Positions 6,977 through 14,522 of a stretch of 37,503 nucleotides of DNA are shown in pieces. The notes below the pieces were generated by a model, which was given only the letters and a program-made list of their open reading frames with translations, was not told the DNA's origin and made no database searches. A program made the translations under genes and the position numbers. Source of the stretch: Acidobacteriota bacterium (GTDB lineage Bacteria > Acidobacteriota > Vicinamibacteria > Vicinamibacterales > JACQTH01); NCBI GenBank assembly GCA_016178075.1, contig JACOUA010000450.1:1-37503 (forward strand), given 5' to 3'. Positions within the stretch are counted from its first letter, which is position 1; each line of letters opens with the position of its first letter.

Positions 6977-7491
6977 CCTTCGTCCTCATCTTTCTGGTTG
7001 CGGTGTTCGGCTCGATGGTGACGGAAGCGGCGATCTCCCGACGCCACGAGCGGGCCCTTCGGGCGATGGGTGCGATCGAGCCGCCCAACGATGTTTACGG
7101 GGCCATGCGGTGGGCGTATCCCTTATGCTTTGTCCTGATCGCGGTCGAGAGCCGGGTGGCGACCGGCTGGACCGGGTCATTGCCGTCGACGGTGTCGATC
7201 TCAGGCGCGGGGGCGATCCTTTTCGGCGTGGCCAAGATCCTGAAGTGGTGGGCGATGGCCACGCTGGGCACGCGATGGACCTTTCGCGTGCTGGTCCTGC
7301 CGGACACTCCGTTGATTCGCGGCGGTCCGTATCGATATCTTCGGCATCCGAACTACCTCGCCGTCGTCGGTGAAATCGCCGGGGCGGCCGCCGCGCTTCG
7401 CGCGCCCCTGACGGGGGTCGTGAGCGTGCTCGGGTTCGGCGCGTTGATGCGCCGGCGCATCATCGTGGAAGAACAGGGGATCCCCGACTGA
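6973..7491 (+). CDS. Isoprenylcysteine carboxyl methyltransferase-like membrane protein
   Basis: Start ATG 6973 overlaps the previous stop in an ATGA arrangement; the ORF track's upstream extension to 6808 is a shadow. The 172-residue protein has hydrophobic segments at about 1-15, 45-60, 68-85 and 130-150. Its conserved core GGPYRYLRHPNYLAVVGEI is the SAM-binding signature of the ICMT/phospholipid methyltransferase group, and the ending RRIIVEEQGI matches the family's RI-x-xEE. In bacterial clusters with a FAD oxidoreductase it usually methylates a polyketide hydroxyl rather than a prenylated protein. Translation is coupled with the oxidoreductase gene. Confidence 0.85.
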   Translation: MTFVLIFLVAVFGSMVTEAAISRRHERALRAMGAIEPPNDVYGAMRWAYPLCFVLIAVESRVATGWTGSLPSTVSISGAGAILFGVAKILKWWAMATLGTRWTFRVLVLPDTPLIRGGPYRYLRHPNYLAVVGEIAGAAAALRAPLTGVVSVLGFGALMRRRIIVEEQGIPD

Positions 7492-7501
7492 TGGGAGTGA
7501 A

Positions 7502-8944
7502 GTGATCGATATCCCCTCGATGGTCGCGATGGAGAACGAGCCGCGGGCTCGGCGCGAGGCGCGGGCCAGCTCGTTTCCCGCCTGGGCGCGGGTGCTGGAC
7601 ACGGCGATCGTCGCCTTTCTGGTGCTCGCCGCATCCGTCGCGGTGTTCGGCGGATACCGCACTCGATTGATTGGGGTCCGGTTCTCGCTGACCAGCGCGC
7701 CGCTGCTGCTCCTGTACTTTGCGGCGACTGCGATCGTACGCCACTCGCTCGTTCCGCGAGAGCCCGTCTACCATCGGCTGTGGCAGTGGGCCCGCACCTA
7801 CGTGGCGTCCGACGCCTTCGCAGCGGCCTGGTCGATGTTCGTCACGACGAGGCTGGCTGTCCTCGTCCTTGGCTATCTCGCCATCTGGACGATTGGCTAT
7901 CCGCCACAGACGCCACCCTACCGGTTGTTCTCGAACGAGGTCTTCAACCTGCCGGTGAGGTGGGACGCGGGGTGGTACCTCGGCATCGCGAACGTCGGCT
8001 ACACATGGGACGAGACCGCGCTGAAGGACTGGCGCCAGCAGAACGTCGCGTTCTTCCCGGCGTTTCCGCTCCTGATGCGAGCCGGTGGTCGCCTGATCGG
8101 CGAGCGTCCCGTGATCGCCGGTCAACTGATCTCGCTCATCGCCTTTCTCGCGGCGCTCGTGTACCTGTACCGGCTCGCGCGCGAGGTGCTCGAGCACCAC
8201 GCGCCGGCGTCCGCGATCGCCTTGCTGGCGGCGTATCCGTTTGCCGTGTTCTTCAGCGCGATCTACACCGAGTCGCTGTTTCTGTTGTCGGCGGTCGCCG
8301 CTTTCTATCACTTTCACCGGCAGGAGCACGGCCGGGCGGGCGCCTGGGGTCTAGTGGCTGGCTTGAGCCGGCCCAACGGCGCGCTCCTGAGCGTGGCGCT
8401 GGCCGTCCTGGCGGTGCAGAACTGGCAGCGGGAGTCAGCCGCCCTGGGTCGTGTCCGGGGCCTCATGGCGGCGGCGGCGCCCGGGGTCGGGATGCTCCTG
8501 TTTTCCGCCTATCTGTTCGCGCTGACGGGCCGGCCGTTCGCGTGGATGGAAGCCCATCGGGCCTGGGGGCGAACCTATCACGGGCTGGATTGGTTCGGCG
8601 CGCAGAGGTTTCGCGAGTTCGTCGACGGGTTCTATCACAACCCTGCAGCTCTGCCGATAGATGTGATGAATGGGGCGGCTGTCCTGCTGGCCCTGCTCCT
8701 CGTCTGGCCGATTGTTCGCCGGTTCGGGCTCGCCTACGGCATTTTCGTTCTGGTCAACCTGATCCCGCCGCTCTTCGCGGGCGGCCTGATCTCGATGGGC
8801 CGTCTGACGTCGGTGCTCTTTCCGACGTTCTTATGGCTTGGAGAGGCGATTCCGGCGTCCCGTCGCCCGGCGTGGGTTGCGGCGTTCGGCATGGGGCAAG
8901 CCCTCGGCGCCATGTTGTTCTTCACGTGGAGGCCGTTCTATTGA
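7502..8944 (+). CDS. PIG-V-like (GT76-type) membrane mannosyltransferase
   Basis: A 480-residue multi-spanning membrane protein with about ten hydrophobic segments. It carries the hallmarks of the PIG-V mannosyltransferase family: RWDAGWYLGIANVGY near residue 153, NVAFFPAFPLL near 182, AAYPFAVFFSAIYTESLFLL near 240 and GLVAGLSRPNG near 283. Eukaryotic PIG-V uses dolichol-phosphate-mannose to build GPI anchors; bacterial homologues use polyprenyl-linked sugars to modify lipids or envelope polymers, with active site outside the cytoplasm. GTG 7502 lies 10 nt after the ICMT-like gene; ATG 7520 or 7529 are alternatives. Its position suggests glycosylation of the product made by the two preceding enzymes, which is inference. 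Confidence 0.8.
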   Translation: MIDIPSMVAMENEPRARREARASSFPAWARVLDTAIVAFLVLAASVAVFGGYRTRLIGVRFSLTSAPLLLLYFAATAIVRHSLVPREPVYHRLWQWARTYVASDAFAAAWSMFVTTRLAVLVLGYLAIWTIGYPPQTPPYRLFSNEVFNLPVRWDAGWYLGIANVGYTWDETALKDWRQQNVAFFPAFPLLMRAGGRLIGERPVIAGQLISLIAFLAALVYLYRLAREVLEHHAPASAIALLAAYPFAVFFSAIYTESLFLLSAVAAFYHFHRQEHGRAGAWGLVAGLSRPNGALLSVALAVLAVQNWQRESAALGRVRGLMAAAAPGVGMLLFSAYLFALTGRPFAWMEAHRAWGRTYHGLDWFGAQRFREFVDGFYHNPAALPIDVMNGAAVLLALLLVWPIVRRFGLAYGIFVLVNLIPPLFAGGLISMGRLTSVLFPTFLWLGEAIPASRRPAWVAAFGMGQALGAMLFFTWRPFY

Positions 8945-8990
8945 GGCGCTGGCTCATCTTTCGCGGAGTGGCGAACGTCTTAACAGGAAC

Positions 8991-9066
8991 AGCGCAACCA
9001 CAGGGGGTTGCCCTAAGCGTTTTCGTCGAAAAGGCAGCCACAGGCGGTTGCCCTAGGCATTTTCGT
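8991..9066. repeat. Two-copy 40-bp repeat, hairpin-forming
   Basis: Two copies of a unit with 40-nt period: CACAGGGGGTTGCCCTAAGC at about 9000 and CACAGGCGGTTGCCCTAGGC at about 9040, each followed by (G/A)TTTTCGT. Each copy can fold through GCAACC/GGTTGC or GCAGCC/GGTTGC. It lies in the 215-nt gap between the mannosyltransferase operon and the TPR-peptidase gene. The form is that of a dispersed REP-like palindrome; a rho-independent terminator is less likely because the T-runs are short. Confidence 0.65.
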
Positions 9067-9155
9067 AGGGGGCCCCCGCCCGACAGCCTGAAAGCGGTAC
9101 TTCGCTTGCACAGCTGAGCAGGTCTGTCGTAGCCGGGCTGGCGGAGAGGGTCGCA

Positions 9156-9161
9156 TATAAT
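9156..9161 (+). promoter_or_regulatory. Candidate -10 box overlapping annotated start
   Basis: A perfect TATAAT overlaps the ATG at 9160. No good -35 is visible. If used, transcription would begin near 9168 and translation would start at a later codon, for example GTG 9175. Confidence 0.35.
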
Positions 9162-11706
9162 GCACGCGATTCCCGTGATCTGCACACCTGGGGGCCGAGT
9201 CTGTCCCGTCCGGGTCCTCCTGTTGTTTGGCGTCGGGCTGGCCCTCTCGACGGCGGCACCCGCGGCGGCCGCCCAGAGCGGTCGCCCAGCGGACGGCGGG
9301 GTGGCGGCAGCTACCCGCGCGCTCAACGAAGGACGCTACGAGGAGGTCGACGCGCTCCTGAAAGCGTCCGCAGACCCGAGGAGCGCAGCGCTTCGGGCTC
9401 GCGCCCTCATCGCGCGCGGACGGTATGCCGACGCGGAGAGCCTGCTGCAACGTCCCGTTGCCGACTCCCCAGCCGGCGACGCGGCCCTCGAGCTCGGTGT
9501 CCTGCAATTCAAGCTGGGGCGCCGGGCTGAAGCGTCGAAGACGCTGACGCCCGTGTTGATCGCGGCTGGCAACGCGACGACAGCCGCCGACCTGACGCGC
9601 GGCGCGCGCGCGGCCCAGCTGCTCGGGGAGTCCCAAAGCGCCAACGACTTCTTTCTCGGGGCGGCGAGGCTGGCGCCGAAAGACGCCTTTCTGAACCTCG
9701 CCTGGGGCGAGCTGTTTCTGACGACGTACAACCGGCAGGATGCCGCGCGCTCGTTCGAAACGGCGCTCGCCACCGACCCGACGCTGGCCGCCGCGCATCT
9801 CGGGCTGGCCCGCGCCGTTGCGGAGGACGACGGGCCGGCGGCGCGGAAGTCAGCCGAACGCGCGCTTCAGATCAATCCATCGCTGTCGAGCGGGCTCCTC
9901 TTCATGGCCGAGCTCGCCATGGACGATGGCAAGCGGGATGAGGCGCGTACGTGGATCCACAAGGCGCTGTCGGTGAACCCGAACGATCCCGAAGCGTTCG
10001 CCCTGCTTGGCGCCATCGCAACCCTCGAGGATCGCCAGGCGGACTTCAAAGACGCCGTGACCAAAGCGCTTGCGGTCAACCCGGCGTACGGCGACGCGTT
10101 CCGGATCGCGGGGCTCCATGCCGCCCGAAACTATCGCTTCGATGAAGCGGTGGCGCTCACCCGGCGGGCGATCGCGCTGGATCAGGACAACCCGCGCGCG
10201 TACGCGGAGCTCGGCATGCACCTGCTGCGGACGGGCGAGGAGAGCGGCGCGCGTCAGGCGCTCGAGCGCGCCTTCCGCGCCGATCCCTTCGACGTGGTCA
10301 GCTACAACCTGCTGAGCATGCTCGACACGCTCGACAAGTTCACGACCATCCGGGAAGGATCGATCACGCTGCGGCTCGATCCCACCGAAGCGCCGATCAT
10401 GCGCGAGTACGTAATGCCGCTCGCGCAGGAGGCCCTGAAGACGCTGTCGGAGCGCTATCAGTTCACGCCGCGCGGACCGATTCTCTTGGAGGTCTTTCCG
10501 AAGCACGACGACTTCGCCGTCAGGAACGTCGGCCTGATGGGCATGATCGGAGCCCTCGGCGCCTGCTTCGGCAAGGTCGTCACGATGGATTCGCCGCGGG
10601 CGCGGCCGCCGGGCGACTTCAATTGGGGCACGACGCTCTGGCACGAGATGGCGCACGTCATCACGCTCCAGATGTCGGGCCAGCGCATGCCGCGGTGGCT
10701 GAGCGAGGGTATTTCAGTCTTCGAAGAGAAGCGCGCGCGGCCCGAGTGGGGACGCGAGATGGACGTCGCCTTCGCGCAGGCGCTCGACCAGGGCAAGGTC
10801 CTGAGCCTTCGGGACCTGAACGCGGGCTTCACCAATCCGCAGACGATCTCGCTCGCCTACTACGAAGCGTCGCTCCTGGTGGACCATGTGATCGCCGCAT
10901 TCGGCGAGCCGTCGCTTCGTAAGCTGTTGTACCTTTATCGCGAAGGCCGGGAGACCGACGAGGCGGTGAAGCAGGCGTACGGCGTCACGATGGATCAGCT
11001 GCAGGCAAGCTTCACGCAGTACCTCGAGAAGATCTTCGGTCCGATGCGCGCCGCGCTGAAGATTCCGGACGGCGTGACCCCCGGGTCGCTCTCGCCCGAA
11101 CAGTTGAAGCAAGCGGCCGCCGACCATCCCGGCAGCTTCCCCCTGCAGATGGCCCTGGGATTCACGCTCAGGAAAGCGGGCGACGCGGACGGCGCGATCC
11201 GCGCGTTCGAGAAAGCCATCGCGCTCGTGCCCCGCGCCGTCGGGGAAGACAGCGCGTACCGGCAGATCTTCGAGATCGCGCGCGAGAAGGGCGACAAGGC
11301 GAAAGCCGCGGGCGCGCTCGAGGCCCTCCTGGCCGTCGATCACACCGACGTGCAGTCCGCGCGCGATCTGGCCGCCTCGGTGGACCCCGCCGCCGATCCG
11401 GCGCGCGCCCGGCTGGCGGTCGAGCGAATCGTGGCCCTCGACCCGTTCGATGCCAACGCGCACGTGGCGCTCGGACGCCTGGCGCTCAAGCGCCGGGAGT
11501 TTCCGATCGCCGTCCGCGAGTTCCGCGCCGCCCTCTCTGGCGGGACGGTGGACCTGGCCGAGGTCCACTGCGATTTGTCCGAGAGCTATCTCCGGAGCGG
11601 CGACAGCTCCCGGGCCAAGCGCGAGGCGATTCGCGCGCTCGAGATCGCCCCAACCTACGAGCGGGCCCAGGAGCTGCTGCTGCAATCGATGGAGGTGCGG
11701 CCGTGA
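9160..11706 (+). CDS. Secreted TPR protein with gluzincin (peptidase MA-like) domain
   Basis: An 848-residue exported protein. Residues 18-40 form a signal peptide (VRVLLLFGVGLALS...AAAAQS). Residues ~50-420 and ~660-848 are tetratricopeptide repeats (for example NPNDPEAFALLGAIATLEDR and FDANAHVALGRLALKRREF). Between them, H495-E-M-A-H499 in LWHEMAHVITLQMSG, followed by E516 in PRWLSEGISVFEE, is a complete zinc-binding gluzincin motif (HExxH with downstream Glu), as in the peptidase MA-like domain. It probably works in the periplasm. The start is uncertain: ATG 9160 overlaps a TATAAT, so GTG 9175 is an alternative. The stop overlaps the next start by 4 nt, tying it to the DUF4159-MoxR locus. 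Confidence 0.82.
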   Translation: MHAIPVICTPGGRVCPVRVLLLFGVGLALSTAAPAAAAQSGRPADGGVAAATRALNEGRYEEVDALLKASADPRSAALRARALIARGRYADAESLLQRPVADSPAGDAALELGVLQFKLGRRAEASKTLTPVLIAAGNATTAADLTRGARAAQLLGESQSANDFFLGAARLAPKDAFLNLAWGELFLTTYNRQDAARSFETALATDPTLAAAHLGLARAVAEDDGPAARKSAERALQINPSLSSGLLFMAELAMDDGKRDEARTWIHKALSVNPNDPEAFALLGAIATLEDRQADFKDAVTKALAVNPAYGDAFRIAGLHAARNYRFDEAVALTRRAIALDQDNPRAYAELGMHLLRTGEESGARQALERAFRADPFDVVSYNLLSMLDTLDKFTTIREGSITLRLDPTEAPIMREYVMPLAQEALKTLSERYQFTPRGPILLEVFPKHDDFAVRNVGLMGMIGALGACFGKVVTMDSPRARPPGDFNWGTTLWHEMAHVITLQMSGQRMPRWLSEGISVFEEKRARPEWGREMDVAFAQALDQGKVLSLRDLNAGFTNPQTISLAYYEASLLVDHVIAAFGEPSLRKLLYLYREGRETDEAVKQAYGVTMDQLQASFTQYLEKIFGPMRAALKIPDGVTPGSLSPEQLKQAAADHPGSFPLQMALGFTLRKAGDADGAIRAFEKAIALVPRAVGEDSAYRQIFEIAREKGDKAKAAGALEALLAVDHTDVQSARDLAASVDPAADPARARLAVERIVALDPFDANAHVALGRLALKRREFPIAVREFRAALSGGTVDLAEVHCDLSESYLRSGDSSRAKREAIRALEIAPTYERAQELLLQSMEVRP

Positions 11707-12503
11707 AGGCCGGATTGCGCCTCGCGATCGTGGCCATCGCTGCCGTGGCGCTCGTCGCGCCGATCCTCGTCCCCGCGAGCGCGGTCGCGCAGCTCACGCT
11801 GCCGTCCGACGATCGGCTGGCGGGCCTGAAATGGACCTTCGTCCGTATTCGCTACAACTCGCCGACCACCGACGACGCGCGGTACCGCCGGGACTACTGG
11901 GGCGACCCCTGGGCGATCGACGGGCCCGCCGCCGAACAGAACCTGTCTCGCCGGGTCAAGACCGTGACGTCGCTCGAAGTCGGCGATCCGATCGTCCTGA
12001 CGCTCGACGACCCGAAGCTGTGGGAACACCCGTGGATCTATTTCGTCGAGCCGGGCAACCTGCTGCTGTCGGACGAGGAAGCGGCGACGCTCCGGGAATT
12101 CCTGCTGCGCGGGGGAGCCGCGACCTTCGACGATTTCCACGGACCGTACGAATGGGAGCACTTTGTCGGCGAGATACGAAAGGTCTTTCCGGATCGCCCG
12201 ATCGTGGAGCTTCAGCCGCCGCATCCGATCTACAGCTGCTTCTACAAGCTCGCCGGGTATCCACAAGTCGCCGGCCTCGGGTCGTTTCTGAGCGGCCGGA
12301 GCTGGGAGAAGGGCGGGTTCGTCCCGCACCTCAGGACGATCCTGGACGACGCCGGCCGGCCGATGGTGTTCATCAACTGGAATACGGACATGGGCGACGG
12401 CTGGGAGTGGTCCAACGCGGAGGAGTATCCCGGCTACGTGAAGTACACCGCCGAGGCGTACCGCATGGAGATCAACGAGATCATCTACGCGTTGACGCAC
12501 TGA
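11703..12503 (+). CDS. DUF4159-domain exported protein
   Basis: A 266-residue protein with an N-terminal signal peptide (residues 1-30, ending SAVAQ). The mature part matches DUF4159: KWTFVRIRYNSP near the start, WIYFVEPGNLLLSDEEAATLREFLLRGG, the signature DDFHGPYEWEHF and later HPIYSCFYKL. The domain is thought to have a GATase-like fold, but no enzyme activity is known. DUF4159 genes are commonly found beside MoxR, DUF58 and BatA-like genes, exactly as here. GTG 11703 overlaps the preceding stop (GTGA), so it is translationally coupled; the MoxR gene begins 6 nt after its stop. Confidence 0.87.
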   Translation: MKAGLRLAIVAIAAVALVAPILVPASAVAQLTLPSDDRLAGLKWTFVRIRYNSPTTDDARYRRDYWGDPWAIDGPAAEQNLSRRVKTVTSLEVGDPIVLTLDDPKLWEHPWIYFVEPGNLLLSDEEAATLREFLLRGGAATFDDFHGPYEWEHFVGEIRKVFPDRPIVELQPPHPIYSCFYKLAGYPQVAGLGSFLSGRSWEKGGFVPHLRTILDDAGRPMVFINWNTDMGDGWEWSNAEEYPGYVKYTAEAYRMEINEIIYALTH

Positions 12504-12509
12504 GGCCCA

Positions 12510-13520
12510 ATGGAGAGTACGCCGAACGCCGCCACCGTCGAGCTCGCTGAAAAGGTCTCGGAGGGCCGGGAGCGCATCCTCGCCAACCTGCGTCGCGTCA
12601 TCGTCGGGCAGGACACCGTCATCGACCAGGTCCTGGTCGCGCTCTTCACCGGGGGCCATTGCTTGCTCACCGGCGTGCCGGGTCTCGCGAAGACGCTCCT
12701 CATCAAGACGCTCGCCGACACCTTGGACCTCTCGTTCAAGCGCATCCAGTTCACGCCCGACCTGATGCCGTCCGACATCACGGGGACCGAGATTCTGGAC
12801 GAACAGTACGGCTCGCGAACGCTGCGGTTCGTGAAGGGGCCGGTGTTCGCCCAGATCATCCTGGCCGACGAAATCAACCGGACGCCGCCGAAGACGCAGG
12901 CCGCGCTCCTGGAGGCGATGCAGGAGTACCACGTCACGTCGGCGGGGCGAACGTATCAGCTCGATCGGCCCTTTTTCGTGCTGGCGACGCAGAATCCGAT
13001 CGAGCTCGAAGGCACCTATCCGCTGCCGGAGGCGCAGCTCGATCGGTTCATGTTCAAAATCGTGTTGTCCTACCTCTCCGAAGACGACGAAGTGACGGTG
13101 GTGACGCAGACGACCGGGTCCGCGCTGCCGGAACTGGAGAGCGTGTTGACCGGCGCGGACATCCTGCAGTTCCAGCAGTTCGTCCGGCATGTCGTCGTGT
13201 CCGACGAGGTGGCGCGTTATGCGGTCAGGCTGGTGACGGCGTCGCGGCCCGGCTACCCACCCAATCTGGACTTCGTGCAGAAATGGGTGAAGTGGGGGGC
13301 GGGCTTGCGCGCGTCGCAGGCGCTCATCCTCGGTGGAAAGGCTCGCGCGCTGATGAGCGGACGCTACAACGTGTCGCTCAAGGATATTCAAGCGCTGGCG
13401 GCGCCGATCCTCCGCCATCGCGTGGTGACCAACTTCTACGCGGAGTCGGAAGGGATCAATCCCGATCGAATCGTCGAGCGCCTGATCGAGGCCGTGCCGC
13501 CGCCCCGGAGCGGCATGTGA
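12510..13520 (+). CDS. MoxR-family AAA+ ATPase
   Basis: A 336-residue cytoplasmic AAA+ protein. It has the N-terminal VIVGQDTVIDQVLVALFTGGH helix, Walker A GVPGLAKT at residues 55-62, Walker B with D120-E121 in ILADEINRTPPKTQAALLEAMQE, sensor 1 in FFVLATQNPIELEGTYPLPEAQLDRF, and a C-terminal lid domain. MoxR ATPases act as chaperones that use ATP to insert cofactors or assemble complexes, nearly always together with VWA-domain partners encoded next to them. Here the partners are the DUF58 protein, the BatA-like protein and the second VWA protein. Its stop overlaps the DUF58 gene start by 4 nt. Confidence 0.95.
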   Translation: MESTPNAATVELAEKVSEGRERILANLRRVIVGQDTVIDQVLVALFTGGHCLLTGVPGLAKTLLIKTLADTLDLSFKRIQFTPDLMPSDITGTEILDEQYGSRTLRFVKGPVFAQIILADEINRTPPKTQAALLEAMQEYHVTSAGRTYQLDRPFFVLATQNPIELEGTYPLPEAQLDRFMFKIVLSYLSEDDEVTVVTQTTGSALPELESVLTGADILQFQQFVRHVVVSDEVARYAVRLVTASRPGYPPNLDFVQKWVKWGAGLRASQALILGGKARALMSGRYNVSLKDIQALAAPILRHRVVTNFYAESEGINPDRIVERLIEAVPPPRSGM

Positions 13521-14425
13521 CCGCAGGCGCCCGCCCTGGCGAGCTTCAGTTCCTCGACCCCGCGGTCATCAGCCGCATCGGGACGATGGAGCTCAAGGCC
13601 CGGACGATCGTCGAAGGCTTCCTGTCCGGCCTGCACCACAGCCCGTATCGCGGCTTCAGCGTCGAATTCGCCGAGTACCGCCAGTACATCCCGGGCGACG
13701 ATCTGGCGACGATCGACTGGAAGGTGTACGCGCGCTCGGACAGGTACTACGTCAAGAAATACGAGGAGGAGACGAATCTCGAGTGCTACGTTCTTTTGGA
13801 CGTGAGTGCCTCGATGGGCTACCAGTCGCTGGGTGTGACCAAGGTGCAATACGGGTCCTACCTCGCGGCCGCGCTTGCGTATTTGATGAACCGCCAGCGG
13901 GACGCGGTTGGTCTCGTGACGTTCGACGACCGCGTGATCGAGATGCGGCCCGCGAGCGCGCGGCCGGGACATCTTCGGTCCCTGCTGGTGGTCCTCAACG
14001 AGGTGAAGCTCGGTGAGCGCACGAACGTCTCGAAGCCGCTGCACCATCTCGCCGAAGCGTTGGTGAAGCGCGGGCTCATCGTCTTGATTTCGGACCTGCT
14101 GGACGACCCGCAGACCGTGATCGACGGGCTGAAGCACTTTCGGTTCAAGGGCACCGACGTGATCGTCTTTCATGTGCTGGATCACGACGAGCTGACGTTT
14201 CCCTTCGAGCGGCCCGCGCGCTTCCACGATCTGGAGAGCGACGAGGAGGTCCTGGCGGTGCCGAGCGTCGTCCGCGAACACTACCTGAGCGAGATCCGGC
14301 AGATGATCGAGCTTTACACGCGGGAACTAAAGAGCGCGAACATCGACTACTGCCTGCTCGATACGTCCCAGCCGTTGGAGTTTGGCTTGCTCTCGTACTT
14401 GTCGAGCCGCGGCAGGACTTATTGA
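13517..14425 (+). CDS. DUF58 protein with VWA-like fold
   Basis: Start GTG 13517 overlaps the moxR stop (GTGA); the ORF track's start at 12659 is a shadow of moxR. The 302-residue protein has the DUF58 signature YRQYIPGDDLATIDWKVYARSDRYYVKKYEEE at about 52-85 and a VWA-like metal site beginning D95-V-S-A-S. DUF58 proteins are the obligate VWA-like partners of MoxR ATPases and are probably adaptors that bring clients. No membrane segment is present, so it is cytoplasmic. The next gene follows after a 97-nt heptamer-repeat spacer. Confidence 0.92.
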   Translation: MTAGARPGELQFLDPAVISRIGTMELKARTIVEGFLSGLHHSPYRGFSVEFAEYRQYIPGDDLATIDWKVYARSDRYYVKKYEEETNLECYVLLDVSASMGYQSLGVTKVQYGSYLAAALAYLMNRQRDAVGLVTFDDRVIEMRPASARPGHLRSLLVVLNEVKLGERTNVSKPLHHLAEALVKRGLIVLISDLLDDPQTVIDGLKHFRFKGTDVIVFHVLDHDELTFPFERPARFHDLESDEEVLAVPSVVREHYLSEIRQMIELYTRELKSANIDYCLLDTSQPLEFGLLSYLSSRGRTY

Positions 14426-14430
14426 AGCTT

Positions 14431-14507
14431 TCAGCGGTCAGCTGTCAGCTCTCAGTTCTGAGTCTGACAACTGATAGCTGAGAGCTGAGAACTGATAGCT
14501 GAAAGTC
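14431..14507. repeat. Heptanucleotide repeat spacer (TCAGNNN/GANANCT)
   Basis: Eleven consecutive 7-nt units keep phase: four TCAGNNN units (TCAGCGG, TCAGCTG, TCAGCTC, TCAGTTC), a turn, then GACAACT, GATAGCT, GAGAGCT, GAGAACT, GATAGCT and GAAAGTC. The two halves are roughly complementary (CAGCTCTCAG against CTGAGAGCTG), so the RNA can fold back. It fills the gap between the DUF58 and BatA-like genes and leaves no Shine-Dalgarno site before ATG 14523. Confidence 0.85.
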
Positions 14508-14522
14508 ACAGAGTTTTCACCG

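Noticed and set aside
11655-13418. 587-aa minus-strand ORF across DUF4159 and moxR
   Set aside because: It is an antisense shadow of two well recognised forward genes, Arg/Gln/His-rich without motifs.
14431-14507. Heptamer array as a CRISPR
   Set aside because: Units are 7 nt with no separate spacers and no cas genes are present.
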